Below are positions 12,101-24,690 of a DNA stretch of 64,000 bases, piece after piece. The stretch is from NCBI RefSeq assembly GCF_963583255.1, contig NC_084811.1, positions 12,046,088 through 12,110,087 on the forward strand. The letters run 5' to 3'. Origin of the DNA: Pyrus communis. Lineage: Eukaryota; Streptophyta; Magnoliopsida; Rosales; Rosaceae. The translations under genes were made by a program, and so were the position numbers. The notes beneath the pieces are model-generated. The model ran no database searches, was not told the origin of the DNA, and saw only the letters and a list, made by a program, of their open reading frames with translations. Every line of letters starts with the position of its first letter. The first letter of the stretch is position 1.

Positions 12101-13207
12101 CAGCACGAGGGACGCAACCGTAAGTACCAGGGCACAAGAAAAGGTACGACTAGAATTGAGGCATCAATTAGACACATTTAAACATACCTGCTCCGGCTTC
12201 ATTTTTGTAAAACCAAATTTATCGGTCCATATGGATTCTGCTTCTTCCGCAGCCGGCAGCACAATACTTTTCACATTCAAGAAAGCTAGCAGCTTTTCAA
12301 TGCAGGAGAACAATAGTTGGAAGTAGCCCTGTGAAGTTAGGTGATTAAAGTTAAACCATATCAAATTGAAAACTGCAGTCATCCCATTGTGGGTGGCATA
12401 ATGAAAACTACCAATAATTAAATATTGTATCACAAAACCGCCAAGGAAAAAAGAAAAGCAGGGCAAAAAAATTAAACATAATCATCTAAGAAAAATACAA
12501 CTTTATATTCATATAGTCTCACCTTGCCATGGTTACCATTACTAGTGGCAACCAAAGGAAGTTCAGCAACTTCATGACCAAAAACACGTATAATTCCAGC
12601 TGATACCACAGTCGAGCTGCAAGACCAGTCAAGTTCTATCAATTATACTACACGGAAGCAAGTCCACGACCAGAAATCAAAAGAATTCTTACTTGACCAT
12701 CAGTATTGCACAGTACATATTCCCAAATTCTTGGCTCCTAACATTCCTTCTGAGAGAGAGAAGAAAGTAATGTTAGAAAAGATAGACATGTAAGACTGTC
12801 AAAAATAAACCAACTACAGCATAAGGTATAAAATATCCTTATGCTTACCCATAAACCATGGCGGGAATAAGGTCTCGCCCAGATTCTGCATCAACTATAG
12901 GATCAAAACAATCCTGAGACACAAATATCGGAGAATTTCAATTAGTCATGATGATTGCCCCACTCGTCTGTAACAAATGCCTCAATATGCTTCTTTAATG
13001 CAAGAAATGATAAATAATAAAAAAATAACCCTAGTGCATAAAAGCATAGTGCACTGTAAAATTCCTGCCTATCAAAATAAACATTTCAGTCATACAGAAG
13101 GGGGAAAAAGAAAATCACCGTAACAAACAAACACCAACTGCATTAAGTGGGTCCTAAAGAAGTCATCTTGTTCAAGGGGATTGTGCTGTCTATGTGCAAT
13201 TGTAACC
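9136..13207. repeat. Segmental direct duplication, copy B (about 4.1 kb)
   Basis: This is the partner of 5909-9017. It contains the exons actually joined to the rest of the PHD/GNAT gene. It has an additional segment at 9386-10287 and an additional 50 bp or so near 11495-11545. Outside these, differences are single bases or small indels in non-coding DNA. Confidence 0.95.
9386..10287. mobile_element. 902-bp segment present only in copy B, bounded by TGAA
   Basis: Copy A reads CGTGAATTTGG without a break. In copy B the same bases are split: CGTGAA, then 902 bp, ending TTGAATTTGG, so the segment is bounded by a 4-bp TGAA direct repeat. Its right part contains GAGCAAGTCCAGTGGGGGCC (complement, near 10015-10045), a sequence I associate with MITE termini. 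It may be an insertion in B or a microhomology-mediated deletion in A. I see no gene in it. Confidence 0.55.
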
Positions 13208-16200
13208 AAAGAATTTCTGTTTTTTTTTTTTTTTGTTTTTTTGCTTGCAAAAGAATTATAGCTAGTTATCAGACAATGCAGAAACTAGAATTCTTTCAGT
13301 TCATCACTTTTTTTTCCATTAATTATAACAAATCGTCTAAGATATTCAGTTATCAAAGAATTTTCCAGAAGGAAAATGTGGAGGGACATACTAACAGAAA
13401 GGTTATTACAAACAAATAAAGACATAGGAAATTCTAAGAATATGACTAAACTAATGTATATTGAATCATGAAAATACAATTAAACAAAAAATAAAAATTA
13501 TATGAACAGCCCTCCAGAAGAGAGTGAAAAACTGGAATGATCATAAATTGTTGTAGGCAAGCACAATGTTTTCAAAGCAGAGAGGGCAGCACTTACATGG
13601 AAGATAGCAACAGCCTTTGAAAGTAAAAAACGACATTCCTGAGAAGCAATTTTGCCACTAATGAGTCTCCATCTCACATCAAACCCACTGACAGTCTCCA
13701 AACCGTTTGCCTCCATCTTCTTCTTTATAACATCCAAATGAGAGTCAGGAAGCTTCTCAGCTCCTCTAGTCAGCAACCTTTGCAAAATAGAATGAATTCT
13801 ACTGCAGTCTGCGCAACAAAACCACTTCCCTTTTGGCAATTCCTGTTAAACAAGTGACGTCAACAGTCTAAACTGAAAATTAATTTGCAAGGCCACAGGA
13901 TAAGGAAGGTTTTGCTGATGTGAGTTGTCAAATATGTCCTTCAATTAAGTACTCACCTTTAAATTTGCCATTTTATGTTTCTTCAAACAGCCAACATGAT
14001 ATTCCTTCTCACACTGGCACACAATAAGAGAAGAGTACCATTTGGACATTTAGGTAGAAACGAAAGTAGCATTTCATGTAACATGCACTTCAAATGCACC
14101 AACTATGGCATGAACAAGAAGAAAATACCTGATCACAAAGTATAATAGTTCGTGGACCAAATCCTGATTTGCTAAAATCATAACCTCTGCATACAGAACC
14201 AACAATAAAATAAAAGCAACATAAAGAGAAGTATATTGACAGCTATCCACCACAACTGCATCAGGAATATGTCTAAGACCATAGAATTCAACAAAATAGG
14301 TTTCTGATATTACCTACATAAAACGCATCCAGTTAGTTCAGCTTCTATGTCTTTGACAATACGAATGCATCTTTGGGTTATCTGTTCTATAGGATCAATT
14401 CCATCAATCCTTCCAGCAGCGACAGCATTTTCATTATGTTCCACAAACTTTTCTCTTTGAAACATATTTTGACAAAACTTACAGTACCAGTCACCACGAG
14501 GAACACTTGGTAGAGAAGCACAGTCTGCAGGAGGCAAAAAATTCACACAAAAACTAATATAAGGCAAACACAGTTGCAGAAGTGTAAAAGATAAAGAACT
14601 CAATGAGTGTTTTCAGATACAATGCATATCTCCGATAACTGAAATGCAAGATTCAAATACAAATGAAATGAATTTCAATTTAACCCATTTACAAAAACTT
14701 AATATTCTATACAGACAACACACGAATAAAACAAATTCTAAGCAAATTCTGTCTCCATGTCATGAACTTGAAATATAATTAACCAAAGGTTTACAAATAA
14801 AGCAATAGCCCTTTTCAGTTCATCGATTCAGTGTAACAACTTGACCTCATCCATTCAAATAGCATCTCCTATTGAACTAGCTTTACAGTCAATTAGTAGG
14901 AAATTAACAAGTTTTTATTGTACTCCAAAAAAATTAAAAAAATTATTTGTTTCACCTCTGTGGAAGGCCCTAGGGCATCCATCACAAAGCACAAGGTTCC
15001 CACCATCGGCACAAATGATGCACAAGTCATCATTATCCTTGGCTGCATATTTCCGACCTCTTGACAAAGATATAGCCAACTCGTGGAGAGACACTCCGTT
15101 AGATGTGTAAATGTATGCATAGCTGCCAAAAATAAAAATAAAAAACACAACCATAGAATTATCAAGTGCTTAAGGTAAATTGTGACGTAGTTGGCCACTG
15201 AATATCTCACAAAAGCTTACGGTTTCCTGCGTGTGGCCCAACCTGCATGGGCCTCAAACTGTGACGGGCTGACCTGCAGATTTTGGATAATAAAATGGTT
15301 AAAGGCTCCAATACAGTTCAAGTACAGTGAACTCCAAATGCTAGCACACAAACCTCACTGTTGCAGCAACAACAAAATATTCCAAATCCTTTCTTGTAAC
15401 CAACTAGCAATTTCTGTCCAACAAAAGAAATTATTATATTTCAATAAGCCCATAAATGGCATGTAAAAATGACCAATCTTTTTCTAAATGACCTGTCCGC
15501 GTGCATAATATGCTACTTCTGTTCCGTCAGGCAATCCACCTTCCTCGAAAACCAACTTATGCAGCCGCTGATCTCTTTAGAAAGATACACCATAGAATAA
15601 AGAGATTATTCACATGTCACAAACGAAAATAAATACTTCATCCAAGATTATGCTCCCCAAAATCATAAACTTTTTAATAATAATCAAAAGGAGGGGAAAC
15701 CTACTTTGTTGTAATCCTCCACTGACTTTTCTTCTGCGAAGAAAAATACACTGAAGAAGTACTAGGGGACCTTGAGATTAGAATTGATTTTGAAGATCTG
15801 TAAAAAATTCAGACAACCTGTCAAAAAAGATGAAGTACATACAGATAATGTTTGTATATTATTTATTTATCTAGACAATTCACATATCAAATAGGTTTCT
15901 GGAAAGAATCAGTTTTCTTGGATTGCTTTTAGAAAAGATTACTAGTAGGACGAAAATATCAAACATAAGTCTATCATTGATTCAAATTGTAAATTCAAAG
16001 GAAACCTAAGTAGATACCAACTTTGGTGTTATCTTCCATCCACTCTTATAATCTGAACTCTCTGGAGAACAACTCTTTGAGGGATCTGAGATCAAAACTG
16101 GTGTTGATGACCTGCAATGAAGGTAGAAGCATAAAAAGGGAAGGAAAAGAACCTTCTAAAACCTCAACCAAAACCATGTCCCTTCAATGATCCAGCTGTT

Positions 16201-18882
16201 ATTTAGAACAAAATAGTCATTTAGGTTGGTTAATTTAGTGCTTCATAACTTATCCATCCAATATATGCACTAATGATACAACAAAAGGATATGGGACGCC
16301 ATCAAAGAAAGAGACGTACTTTCTTGTATTCAACTGGGTCTTCTTTTTCAGTGACCAATAGAGTGGAGCACTCTTGGGGGATTTTGACACTGCATTTTTC
16401 AGGGGAGTTGAGATTGCACTTCCCAAGGGTTTTGAGATTGCACTTTTCGAGGACTTTGAGATTGTACTTTTCAGGGACCTTGAGATTGCACTTTTCCGGG
16501 ACTTTGAGATTGCACTCTTGGAGGACTTTGAGATTGAAACAGGTATGAAAGATCTGAGAGAATACAGATGCAAGAACATATGAAATGTTATTTGCATATC
16601 TCTATAATAAAAACTGAAAGGACACAACAGCTAAGTAACATTCTTATACTTTACATATGGTTTCAGAAATATAGTATTGTGACTTATGATATAATATCCT
16701 CAGACTTTGTAATCCCGACAAATGTGAAAACACCGGAGTTGATCCATGTATAATGGCACACATATTAGATCCACCAAACACATTAGGCTTTTTTTAAGAT
16801 TCTTTCAATCAGAAAATATCATGATAGATTGTTAAACAATAAATTTGAGCCTCTTGAGTGCACCCAATGGAACTACAGTTTTTCAGAAACAGTTAGCAAA
16901 CAACAGTCTCAGAATCTCAGAAAGAATTCAGCAAATTCCCACCCTAGGACTAAATAAACACATATTGTCAAACTAATACCTATGAAACAGTAACTTGAGG
17001 ACGGTAATATGTTACTATCAACTTCCTTATAGACAGCAAACATGAATCATTTGAATCTATGAAACACAAGCATAACATACACTACACTGAGTTTAGCAAT
17101 GTCCCAATACAGTCCTAGAAGGGTTAAAAACAGCAAAATATAATACTACCTAATCATTGACCTTATAGAACAAAAAAAAAAAATTGACACTAATATCTTG
17201 ATGCTTAAGAGACAAGATGCAGATAAGATTCCCACTAACATAAAATTACGAAACCCTTTCTTTTTATGGCCAATGTCCCAATACATCCTAGAAGGGTTCA
17301 AAACAGCAAAATATATTACATCAAACACTGGCTAATTAAGGGGAAATCAAAGGCTACAATCTGGAATACCAAAATCAACATATTCCAGAGCATAAGTTGA
17401 CAAAATGACAAAGTTGGATGAGGTAGCTCGACAGGATACCGTACCTGAGACTATTGCCTCTCTCATGAGTTAGGCTGCACTCAGGCTGCTTCGGCTCCAT
17501 GCAAGAATAGCAAAGAGATCCATCACCCAGAGCACAGTATGGAGGAAAAGACACTAGAAATGATAGGGAAAAATGGCAATAAGAAAACTTTTAGAAAATC
17601 GCTATAATCAATACGATTATAATTTCTTAATGCAAAAGAATATTGACTAAATACAAAAAAAAAAAAAAAAAAAAAAAACAACAACAACTCACCACTACAT
17701 TTTTTACAAGTAAAATACTTCTCCATGGGTGAAGAACTGATGAACTTCTGAATTGTTGTTTCCAATGTATGCAAAGAAGCATTTCTGCACGACTTCAAGA
17801 GATCAAGCAGACTCCTTCCATTCTCAAAACAAATATACTGTGCTGCTCGTCTGTATGTTTTACAAGCATGAATCTCAAATTGGGACGGTGGAATAACCTA
17901 CATTGATGGGAAAAAAATAAAATAAATACACAAACCATATCCCAAAACAGTTTATAGCATGCTAAACCATATTAGGGTTACAAACATTACTCACTCTGCC
18001 GCCGTTGCACAGTATGCATGAACACAAAATTCCACCATCCTTTATTGTGCCCCGCAGACCGAATGCCTAAATTATAATGTGCCACTTTTAGCTCATGACA
18101 TATCTTAAACATATTGAATATGCATATCTATATGAACTTGGAATTAAATCTACCTTCTTGCTGCCCATGTAAATCACTTGCACCCCATCAACCAAGCCAG
18201 TGTCAAAGAGCTCTTTGACTGTTGTAGGTTTCCTGTCCACCACAATCTTCTTTGACATTTTCAATTCTAGCTTATTCTTCAGTGGCGATGTCAGCATGCT
18301 GACTCCAACTGTATCTTCCCCCTCTATATTTGAAATCACTTCAACAGGCACAGACCCTGATGCATTTTCCACAGTAGGCTCAAACTTGGGTCTCAATGCT
18401 GATCGAGTAAACCGCCTCAATGCCCCGCCTTTCATATCTGTTTCCCCCTCATGATAATTGGGCTCATCTTTAACTACAATTTCAACCAAGTCTGCTTCCA
18501 TATCGTGCTCCTCACACGAAGGCCCTGACCGCTCACTGCCACCCTCATGTCTACACCTGGGTATCTCCAAATTGCAATTTGACTCATCTTTAACTAAACA
18601 TTCAACTAATTGATGAGAAGGGGTTTCCTCAATTCTCGGCTTTTCCGAGCCCTTCCGCCCATTTATCTCCGCCCCCTCCGAAACCCCATTACCGCCATTG
18701 ATCCGAGCCCTTCTCTCTCGGGTATAAACAATCACACCATTCACAATAGTACCCTTAAACCTCTTACGATTAAGTCTCTCATAAACAACACACGGACTCG
18801 TCTGGGACTCGGCCTGAGTCCCAGCCACTGAATCAGCGAGCGGAGTTTGGCCCTCCAAAACACAAGCCAATTCCCGCTTCAT
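11999..18882 (-). CDS. Tandem-PHD-finger / GNAT acetyltransferase protein (IDM1-like family, At2g36720-like)
   Basis: Twenty exons join in phase to 973 residues: 18154-18882, 17995-18066, 17693-17897, 17445-17553, 16320-16553, 16022-16111, 15705-15797, 15493-15574, 15354-15413, 15221-15273, 14956-15122, 14314-14524, 14129-14186, 13957-14013, 13597-13842, 12849-12913, 12693-12749, 12523-12616, 12188-12328 and 11999-12097. Cysteine-rich SQFEIHA and SQFEAHA modules (residues ~244-335 and ~540-576) precede PHD 1 ([16 protein letters not shown], ~613-655) and PHD 2 (~697-755). A GNAT fold follows (~800-941), with a GNHGKGY acetyl-CoA loop split by an intron. Related IDM1 proteins acetylate histone H3 to promote DNA demethylation; a nuclear chromatin role is inferred. 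Exon 5 encodes 8-residue SKSxKSAI repeats. Exons 5-7 end alike (TRK, TPK, TTK), suggesting internal exon duplication. The last five exons are duplicated downstream. Confidence 0.93.
13208..13596. other. Intron 15 of the PHD/GNAT gene, unduplicated part
   Basis: The right edge of copy B falls inside this intron. The rest is AT-rich and includes a poly-T tract near 13220. I see no separate gene. Confidence 0.6.
16375..16545. repeat. 24-bp coding tandem repeat in exon 5
   Basis: About seven units of the form CTTTTCxGGGACTTTGAGATTG (plus strand) follow one another. On the gene strand each unit encodes eight residues close to SKSLKSAI. The unit length of 24 keeps the frame. Splice phase on both sides selects this frame over the alternative NLKVPEKC frame. 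Confidence 0.85.
16640..17440. other. Intron 4 of the PHD/GNAT gene
   Basis: This is the longest intron of the gene, about 0.9 kb. It contains two diverged direct copies of a stretch around CAATAC..CCTAGAAGGGTT.AAAACAGCAAAATAT (about 17102-17145 and 17277-17325). There is no other coding signal. Confidence 0.5.
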
Positions 18883-19500
18883 GCCGGTTCAGTCCCACAA
18901 ATCGTCCCCAAAATCTGCAAAACCCTCCAAAAAATAAAAAATAAAAAATTCGCACACAAAATCAAACAAAATTTCAAAACCCAATTACGAAAACCCTAAA
19001 AATCGAGAGTCTAAACCAAAAATTGGGGGAGGAAGACTGTACCGGATATATCAGATGACGGCCATGCAAGTGAAATCGGTTCGAACAGCGACTCTGAGAT
19101 ATCTAAGAAATGTGAGAGATTGAGATCGGATGGATATAAATTGGAGTTTACGAGGGACTTTCACTTACTGTTTCTGCAAATTCGAATGGAGATTTGATAG
19201 GAGGGAGGCGGAGAGGGCCACGATATCGCCGTTATTGGGAAGGTGAACTGACTCGACTGTCAGCCAGGAGAGAGAGAGGAGAGAGAATCAGATAGACAGC
19301 AGTCGCATGACAGGAAGGGTGGGAAATGGTGGGATCCGTAAATAAGTTCAGTGCATAGGTGAAACGACCAAAACACCATCACTCCTACTTTATCACGCCA
19401 ACCCACAAAAAAGAAAAGAAAAATTAATTGACAAAAATAAAAGTCGGAGTTTATATTTCACTGTAAATTAACTAATGAGTCCCGATTCACCGGAAAATAT
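18883..19500. promoter_or_regulatory. 5' leader and promoter region of the PHD/GNAT gene
   Basis: The sequence runs upstream of the start codon at 18882 on the minus strand. It holds a GAGAGAG-rich stretch near 19265-19290, which may be in the 5' leader. I could not fix a TATA box or transcription start. Confidence 0.35.
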
Positions 19501-19534
19501 TAGAGTCGTATATGACTTGGATGCTATATGCAAG

Positions 19535-20565
19535 TCATATTTGATTTTAGATATAACTCTAGAGTTAAGGGTGTGACTCTATGTTAAAAGTATACAAAAG
19601 TTATAGAGTGTTTGTCAAAATTTAACACTCAATTTCATGAATATCACTTTTTATAAAAACTTTTAAATATAACAGAAAACTTACACCTAAATGTCCTCAA
19701 AATCCAAAACCATCTACATAGAAGTGCTTCACTGCTTCCTGAGAATTCATAGGACATCAGTGTTGTAACCTTCAATTGTAAAACTTCATAAACCCTAATG
19801 TCGCTAGTGACAGTCCCCACAACCACATCAATCTTGTTATCCTTTCCTTGCATGTACTTAATCAACCTCAAGAGAGAAAGTGATGCCCTGTTGACTTTGC
19901 TCATGAACAAACATTTAAGAACAACTGCATTCAACTTGCTTCCAGTCCTCCAGACAAGAAAATGATACAACTAGGCGAGAAGCTCGAGATAGATATCATC
20001 AAACCTAGGCGCAGTGTGCTTCATCTTCTTACTCTTACCTCTTGCCACAGGATTGATCCCCATTATTACTACTAGCGTTGAAGCTCAGTTGCTCGGGATG
20101 CTGCTTCGAAAGCGTTAGGCCTTTATTTGGTCAATTCATTGAACAAATATGGATCATGTACTTCCATATGGTTGAGCCAAGGATGAAGATAGTTGAAGAA
20201 AAAGAGTGATTGCTCCCACGGTCTTATACCCATGAGAAGGACTTTTAGTGGTACCTTCATTGTTGGCAACAACTTTTGCTGGTGGTGGGTACAACAAGGA
20301 AGTTGGGAACAATGATATGGATGAGGGTTGTGCAGATCTTATTGCTTATGGTGCTTGGTTCTTGGTTAACCCGTAATTCTTTAGTTAATGTTTATTTGGT
20401 TTTAATTTTGAGGGTATTTAAGTCTATTTAAGTGGATTTTCTGTTCTTTTTGAAAGATTTTCTAAAAAATGACATTTATAAAATTTGGTGTTGAATTTTG
20501 GCTATTATCGATAAAAACTCAAAGTTATACTTGACTCTATAATTGGTGGTGTAATCTCTCTCTAA
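19535..20565. mobile_element. Putative element with inverted arms carrying an RPL18 copy
   Basis: The left arm (about 19600-19670) and the complement of the right arm (about 20450-20560) match over stretches such as CAAAATTxAACACxxAATTT and ATxTCAxTTTTTAxAAAAxxTTT, roughly 70% by eye. The RPL18 pseudogene lies between them. This arrangement suggests a non-autonomous DNA element that captured a gene copy, but outer ends and target-site duplication are not clear. Confidence 0.45.
19690..20063 (-). pseudogene. 60S ribosomal protein L18 (eL18) pseudogene, intronless and truncated
   Basis: Starting at ATG 20063, the translation follows plant eL18 closely: MGINPVARGKSKK, then RFDDIYLELLA, a TAG stop at 19972-19974, and after it [39 protein letters not shown]. 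Homology fades near 19740, about codon 108 of roughly 187, so the C-terminal third is missing. There are no introns across this span, which suggests origin from an RNA copy; no poly-A tail is evident. The internal stop and truncation make it non-functional. Confidence 0.88.
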
Positions 20566-20926
20566 TGCATAAGAGCTAGTTAAAGTTCAAATTTAACCCC
20601 CTATGCTTTGAAAATATTGTAACTTGCACCATCACATTTGAAGTCAAGTACGACTTTGTTTTACAAATAGTATCGTTAGTCGGTGATAGGAGCATATTTA
20701 TGCAACTTAGCTATGTTGTTTCCTTGCATTTAGTGAGCTAATTACTACTTATTATAGTGTTTTAAGCTATTTTTGTATGTTTGTAGGTTTATGTGCTATT
20801 TTAATTAATTAAAAGTAGTTGTTTCGAATATAGGGGAGACATACCCCAAGGACGAACGTGAGCAAGTGAGGCTGGGGGGCTATGAACCTTCGACATATCA
20901 ATGAGTAGGCATTTTTTTCCGTGTGT

Positions 20927-20929
<3 letters not shown>

Positions 20930-20966
<37 letters not shown>
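20930..20966. repeat. (TA)n microsatellite
   Basis: A perfect TA run of about 18 units lies within retroelement-like sequence. Confidence 0.95.
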
Positions 20967-20971
<5 letters not shown>

Positions 20972-21275
20972 TTACTATTTCCAGAAATGTTTTAAATTGA
21001 TTTGTGCATAGCATGCCATGGTTTAAATGTGTTGTATTTTGAATATTGCATTGTTATGAGTTGTGAGTATGCCACATGATCCTACGGGAAGCGCAGGTAA
21101 GTTCAGGTGAGTTGTTATGTGATTGAAATGATTGCATTATATTGGCATGCATATATTCATTTAGAGCTCATCATTACTGCACCCCGGTGTTAGTGCTCCC
21201 ACCCCGGGCCAGGACCAGTCATTCACGTAATGTTCACCTCCTGCACCTCACGATTGCCTTGGATCCAAGTTTGGT

Positions 21276-21500
21276 GTCAGCCCTGTCGTACAGGTCACAT
21301 TAGGTGACTCCGACTCGTAGGTGACCTGCGATTTATCGCTAGCATTCATGTGATCGTAGCACTAGAGCATACATATTTACACTCAGCCCTATTATATAGG
21401 TTACACTAGGTGACTCCGACTCGTGTGCAAGCGTAGACTGATGAGCAATAGGTCCAATTGTACAGGTCACATTAGGTGACTCCGACTGGCATGATAGTTT
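21276..21500. repeat. Three tandem copies of an 80-100 bp unit
   Basis: GTCGTACAGGTCACATTAGG, TTATATAGGTTACACTAGG and TTGTACAGGTCACATTAGG are each followed by TGACTCCGACT. Spacing is irregular. Confidence 0.75.
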
Positions 21501-22045
21501 AGATTGATTCACACTTGACTTACATTTATTATTGCTAAGAAATCGAGGCATGGCATGCTTTTATTGTCACTACTTTTGAGCATTGGTTTTTCATACATAT
21601 ACGTAGTATTATTTTCTGGAAATTGCAGGTTTTACAAAGAGAGGTTAGTACTTTCAAAAAAAATAAATGTGATTTCTAAAGCTTTGTTCTTGCCCCCTCA
21701 CCCTTCTGTTTTTCGCCCCTCCAGGTACTAGATAGTTGTTCTTCTTTGTGGCACATGAGGATTACCCAACGGATTCTGACATTCCACTGATTAATGTAGG
21801 GATCTTCTCTCTAGTTGTGTATTTAGTACTTAGTCAATTCGACTGCACCTTTAAGTTGCCTATGCTCTAAACGTTTGTAATTTGGGTTTGACCACTTCCG
21901 CATACTCACTTATTTTTAGTTTGAATAAGTTTTAATTTTGGTTTTAATTTGTTCACATTTTTAATTACTTCCTTTGCACTCTTAGCTACGTCACTCTCAT
22001 GTGATGACCAGCATGCCTCGACTCCGGTCGGAGTGTGTCAAAGTT

Positions 22046-22620
22046 CGCTTCACAAAAATTTAAATTAACGCTCTAGGCAAGCCCACTAAAATCAAATTAA
22101 CCTAAACCTTAAAACAACCTATAATCCTAAATCATGAGTATCACCGTCACCACTTGAATGAGAACTGTCATCAAAACCAATCACATCTAAGGCCAAAAAC
22201 CGTGTAGAGCATGGATGCGTCTTTAGAAAACTTTGTTTTCAGTAGTACAATTTTGCTCAATATTGAACAACAAGGGTCCTCATATGATGGCAATGACTAA
22301 AATTAACTTGGAAAATAGAATAAATTATTTTTGTAACAAGATAATTTTGGACGAAAGATCGGATTGTAAAAGAAAAACAAAATGATGAACTATGCAAAGT
22401 ATGACTTGAACCAATACTAATCATTATAAAGGGATTGTTTTTACCAGACCAACTCAAAAGAAATAACTAATAACAATAAAAAGGAATATGAGAGGGACGG
22501 AGAAGGAATTACGGCTACTTTATTTTCTGTAAAGGCTAGTTTTCTTTTCACCCTTATAATTTTTTTAGTTATATTTAGTTTATTAATATCTTGAATATCT
22601 TAAAATATATACTAGATTTT
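22046..22620. other. Intergenic, no gene seen
   Basis: AT-rich sequence with only short unsupported reading frames. Confidence 0.4.
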
Positions 22621-22790
22621 GGCCTTGTTTGGACGATTATTAAAAAGAAAAACTAATTAAAATGACTTGAAAATTTTGAGTTTTAACGATAAGAACAAAA
22701 AAAGAGTAAAGTGAATAGCAATAGGATTGACTTTTTAGTATAAAAATATAGCTTTTCGTTAAAGTGAACAGTACCGAGATTGGCAAAAAT
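22620..22790. repeat. Dispersed repeat typical of apple/pear DNA
   Basis: It contains TTTGAGTTTTAACGATAAG and, further on, CTTTTCGTTAAAGTGAACAG. I recognise this pair as a repeat found many times in Malus and Pyrus sequence. It is non-coding and its transposon class is not certain. Confidence 0.5.
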
Positions 22791-24690
22791 AGTTGAAAGT
22801 GTTTTTGGGTACAAAACTTTACTTAACTACTTTTTGGAAGAAACACCTGTTTTAGAAGTAAATCAATTGCATATTTAGGAAGCCATCGTATTTTGTTAGG
22901 AAGTACATCAAGTACTTTTTTTAGGGAGCCATTGCATTTGCTTTGAAACTTCCAATGTGATTCTAAATTTATGACAAAAGTGCTTTTGAGCAGAAATGTT
23001 TTAAAAATGACTAACTAATATCTATATTTGTTGAAATAATTTAGGATTTAATTCCCAAAATTACTCTCTCAAAATTACTGAACAGAAAGGGTAAAATGGA
23101 GTAATTTCTTCGTCTTTCACTCTCGGGGGTACCAGAATAGGGATCTTGGGTGGTCTTGAGCATGCAGATGGGCGCTACTCTAGGCTGAGGCCGATGCTTA
23201 AGTCTTCCTACGTACTCTGGGCGCCGATGAGTAGGTTTAGCCTCAATGACCAGCTGTGAGGACTCGAACTCGAGCATTGAGTGAGAAATGTGAACGTACC
23301 TATCGTTGGTAACTATATCAATTTTCTAAACGGAAATCCTATGTGTCCCTTGGTAACTTTTTAGCTTTTAGCTTTTAATTTATTCTCATGTTAGACATAT
23401 ACGGAGGAATTAGGGGTGGGCACGAGTAGGATGGGCCAGTGCCGAAAATTGAGGGGATCGGATTGAACCCGTTTGTAAATATAACGGAGCAGAGCAGAGT
23501 GAATCGTGTGTTTTCGTGAATAGAACTGGTCTTAACTCGGCCCGTTGTTGGTCATCTCATTTTGCTTCTCAGGCATGATTTGCTGAACATATCAATGTAA
23601 GTCCTCGCTCTCCAAATTATTTGTTCTTTCTCATTTAATTAAAGATTGCATCATCTGATAAGGTTGTAATTGTATGATGATCATGAATTTAAATGAAGAG
23701 GACTCCTTCACATGGTGCTTTAAGTCCAATCATCTGGAGCCGTTGTACTTGAGGAGTTGAGCTTCCCAGAATCGAACGATGAAGGTGTTGGGGTGGTGGG
23801 GGGGGGGGGGGAACTCTGGGCCGAGGGCTCTTTTTTTTCAGATTTTTTGACCCGCTCCACCCCGCTAGTTTCGTGGACACGCTCCGTCCCGCCCCGTTTT
23901 GTGTTAAAAAAATTTAGATCTACATCTACGCCCGAAACGCATGAACCAGCCCTGACTTGCAGGTCCATGGTATGTTTGCCCACCCAGGAGAAATAAAAGA
24001 TATCAACTAGTGGAGGGAAGAGAATATAATAGGATAGACACACAAAATTAAAATTAAAAACAACGAACTATTTTAAGTTGTTCCACTTTCTAAATGCTAG
24101 GGAGAGTATTTTGTAAACCACATGATGCAATGGTAGATGGTTGGATTTATTTTTAATCATTTAAAGAAGGAATCCAAATATCAACCGCTACATTATGTGA
24201 TCAACAAAATATGATCTAAAATATGGTGTTTTCTCTAGCATCATCCTTAGATTTTGTTCTCATTTAGTACTTTTATTTCTCCCCCACTCTCCAGTTTGAT
24301 ATCCTTCTTCATCCCTCATTTCTCCCTTATTTTCTCGCCTCAAAAACACAAAAAATGAAAACTACAAACTAATAGTCTGTTTGAAAACTATTTTGTTTCC
24401 AGTTTTTTATTTTTAGTTTTCATTTTTTGGAAGTAATTACTTTCACATTTAAATTTTCATTGAAAACTAAAAGGCAAATGTTGAAAACTCAGAAAAAGTG
24501 TCTTTGAGTTTTTGGTTTTCAGTTGTTATTTTTTATTTTTAAACTAAAAGCAATTAACAAACGAAATGGTTATCAAACAGTCCTAAATATTTTTCAAACG
24601 GGTTCCTAATTTATCCATAGTGTAATCCTTGCAAACTAGTTTTCTCCATTATGGTATATGAAAAGATGCTTGTTTATTTTGGCTACATTA
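22790..24690. other. Intergenic with repeat debris
   Basis: AAGTGCTTTT/GTGTTTTTGG stretches (22800-23000) resemble a MITE whose relative appears near 26010-26170. A G-run lies at about 23800-23812 within GC-rich sequence that reads like retroelement leader DNA. I found no supported gene. Confidence 0.35.

Larger units (their letters stand above)
20680..22045. mobile_element. LTR-retrotransposon-like debris with tandem motifs
   Basis: The segment opens with GGAGCATATTTATGCAACTTAG and closes near CGACTCCGGTCGGAGTGTGTCA, both of the style of plant Ty3/gypsy LTR sequence. It includes a (TA)n tract. At 21276-21500 three diverged copies of a unit with ACAGGTCACATTAGGTGACT and CCGACT occur about 80-100 bp apart. 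No retroelement protein domain is visible, so the class is inferred. Confidence 0.4.

Noticed and set aside
16273..16627. Plus-strand and alternative minus-strand frames through the 24-bp repeat
   Set aside because: Splice phases of the flanking exons select only the SKSxKSAI frame on the minus strand.
21276..21500. CRISPR-like array
   Set aside because: Units are few, diverged and irregular, and the context is a plant nuclear retroelement.
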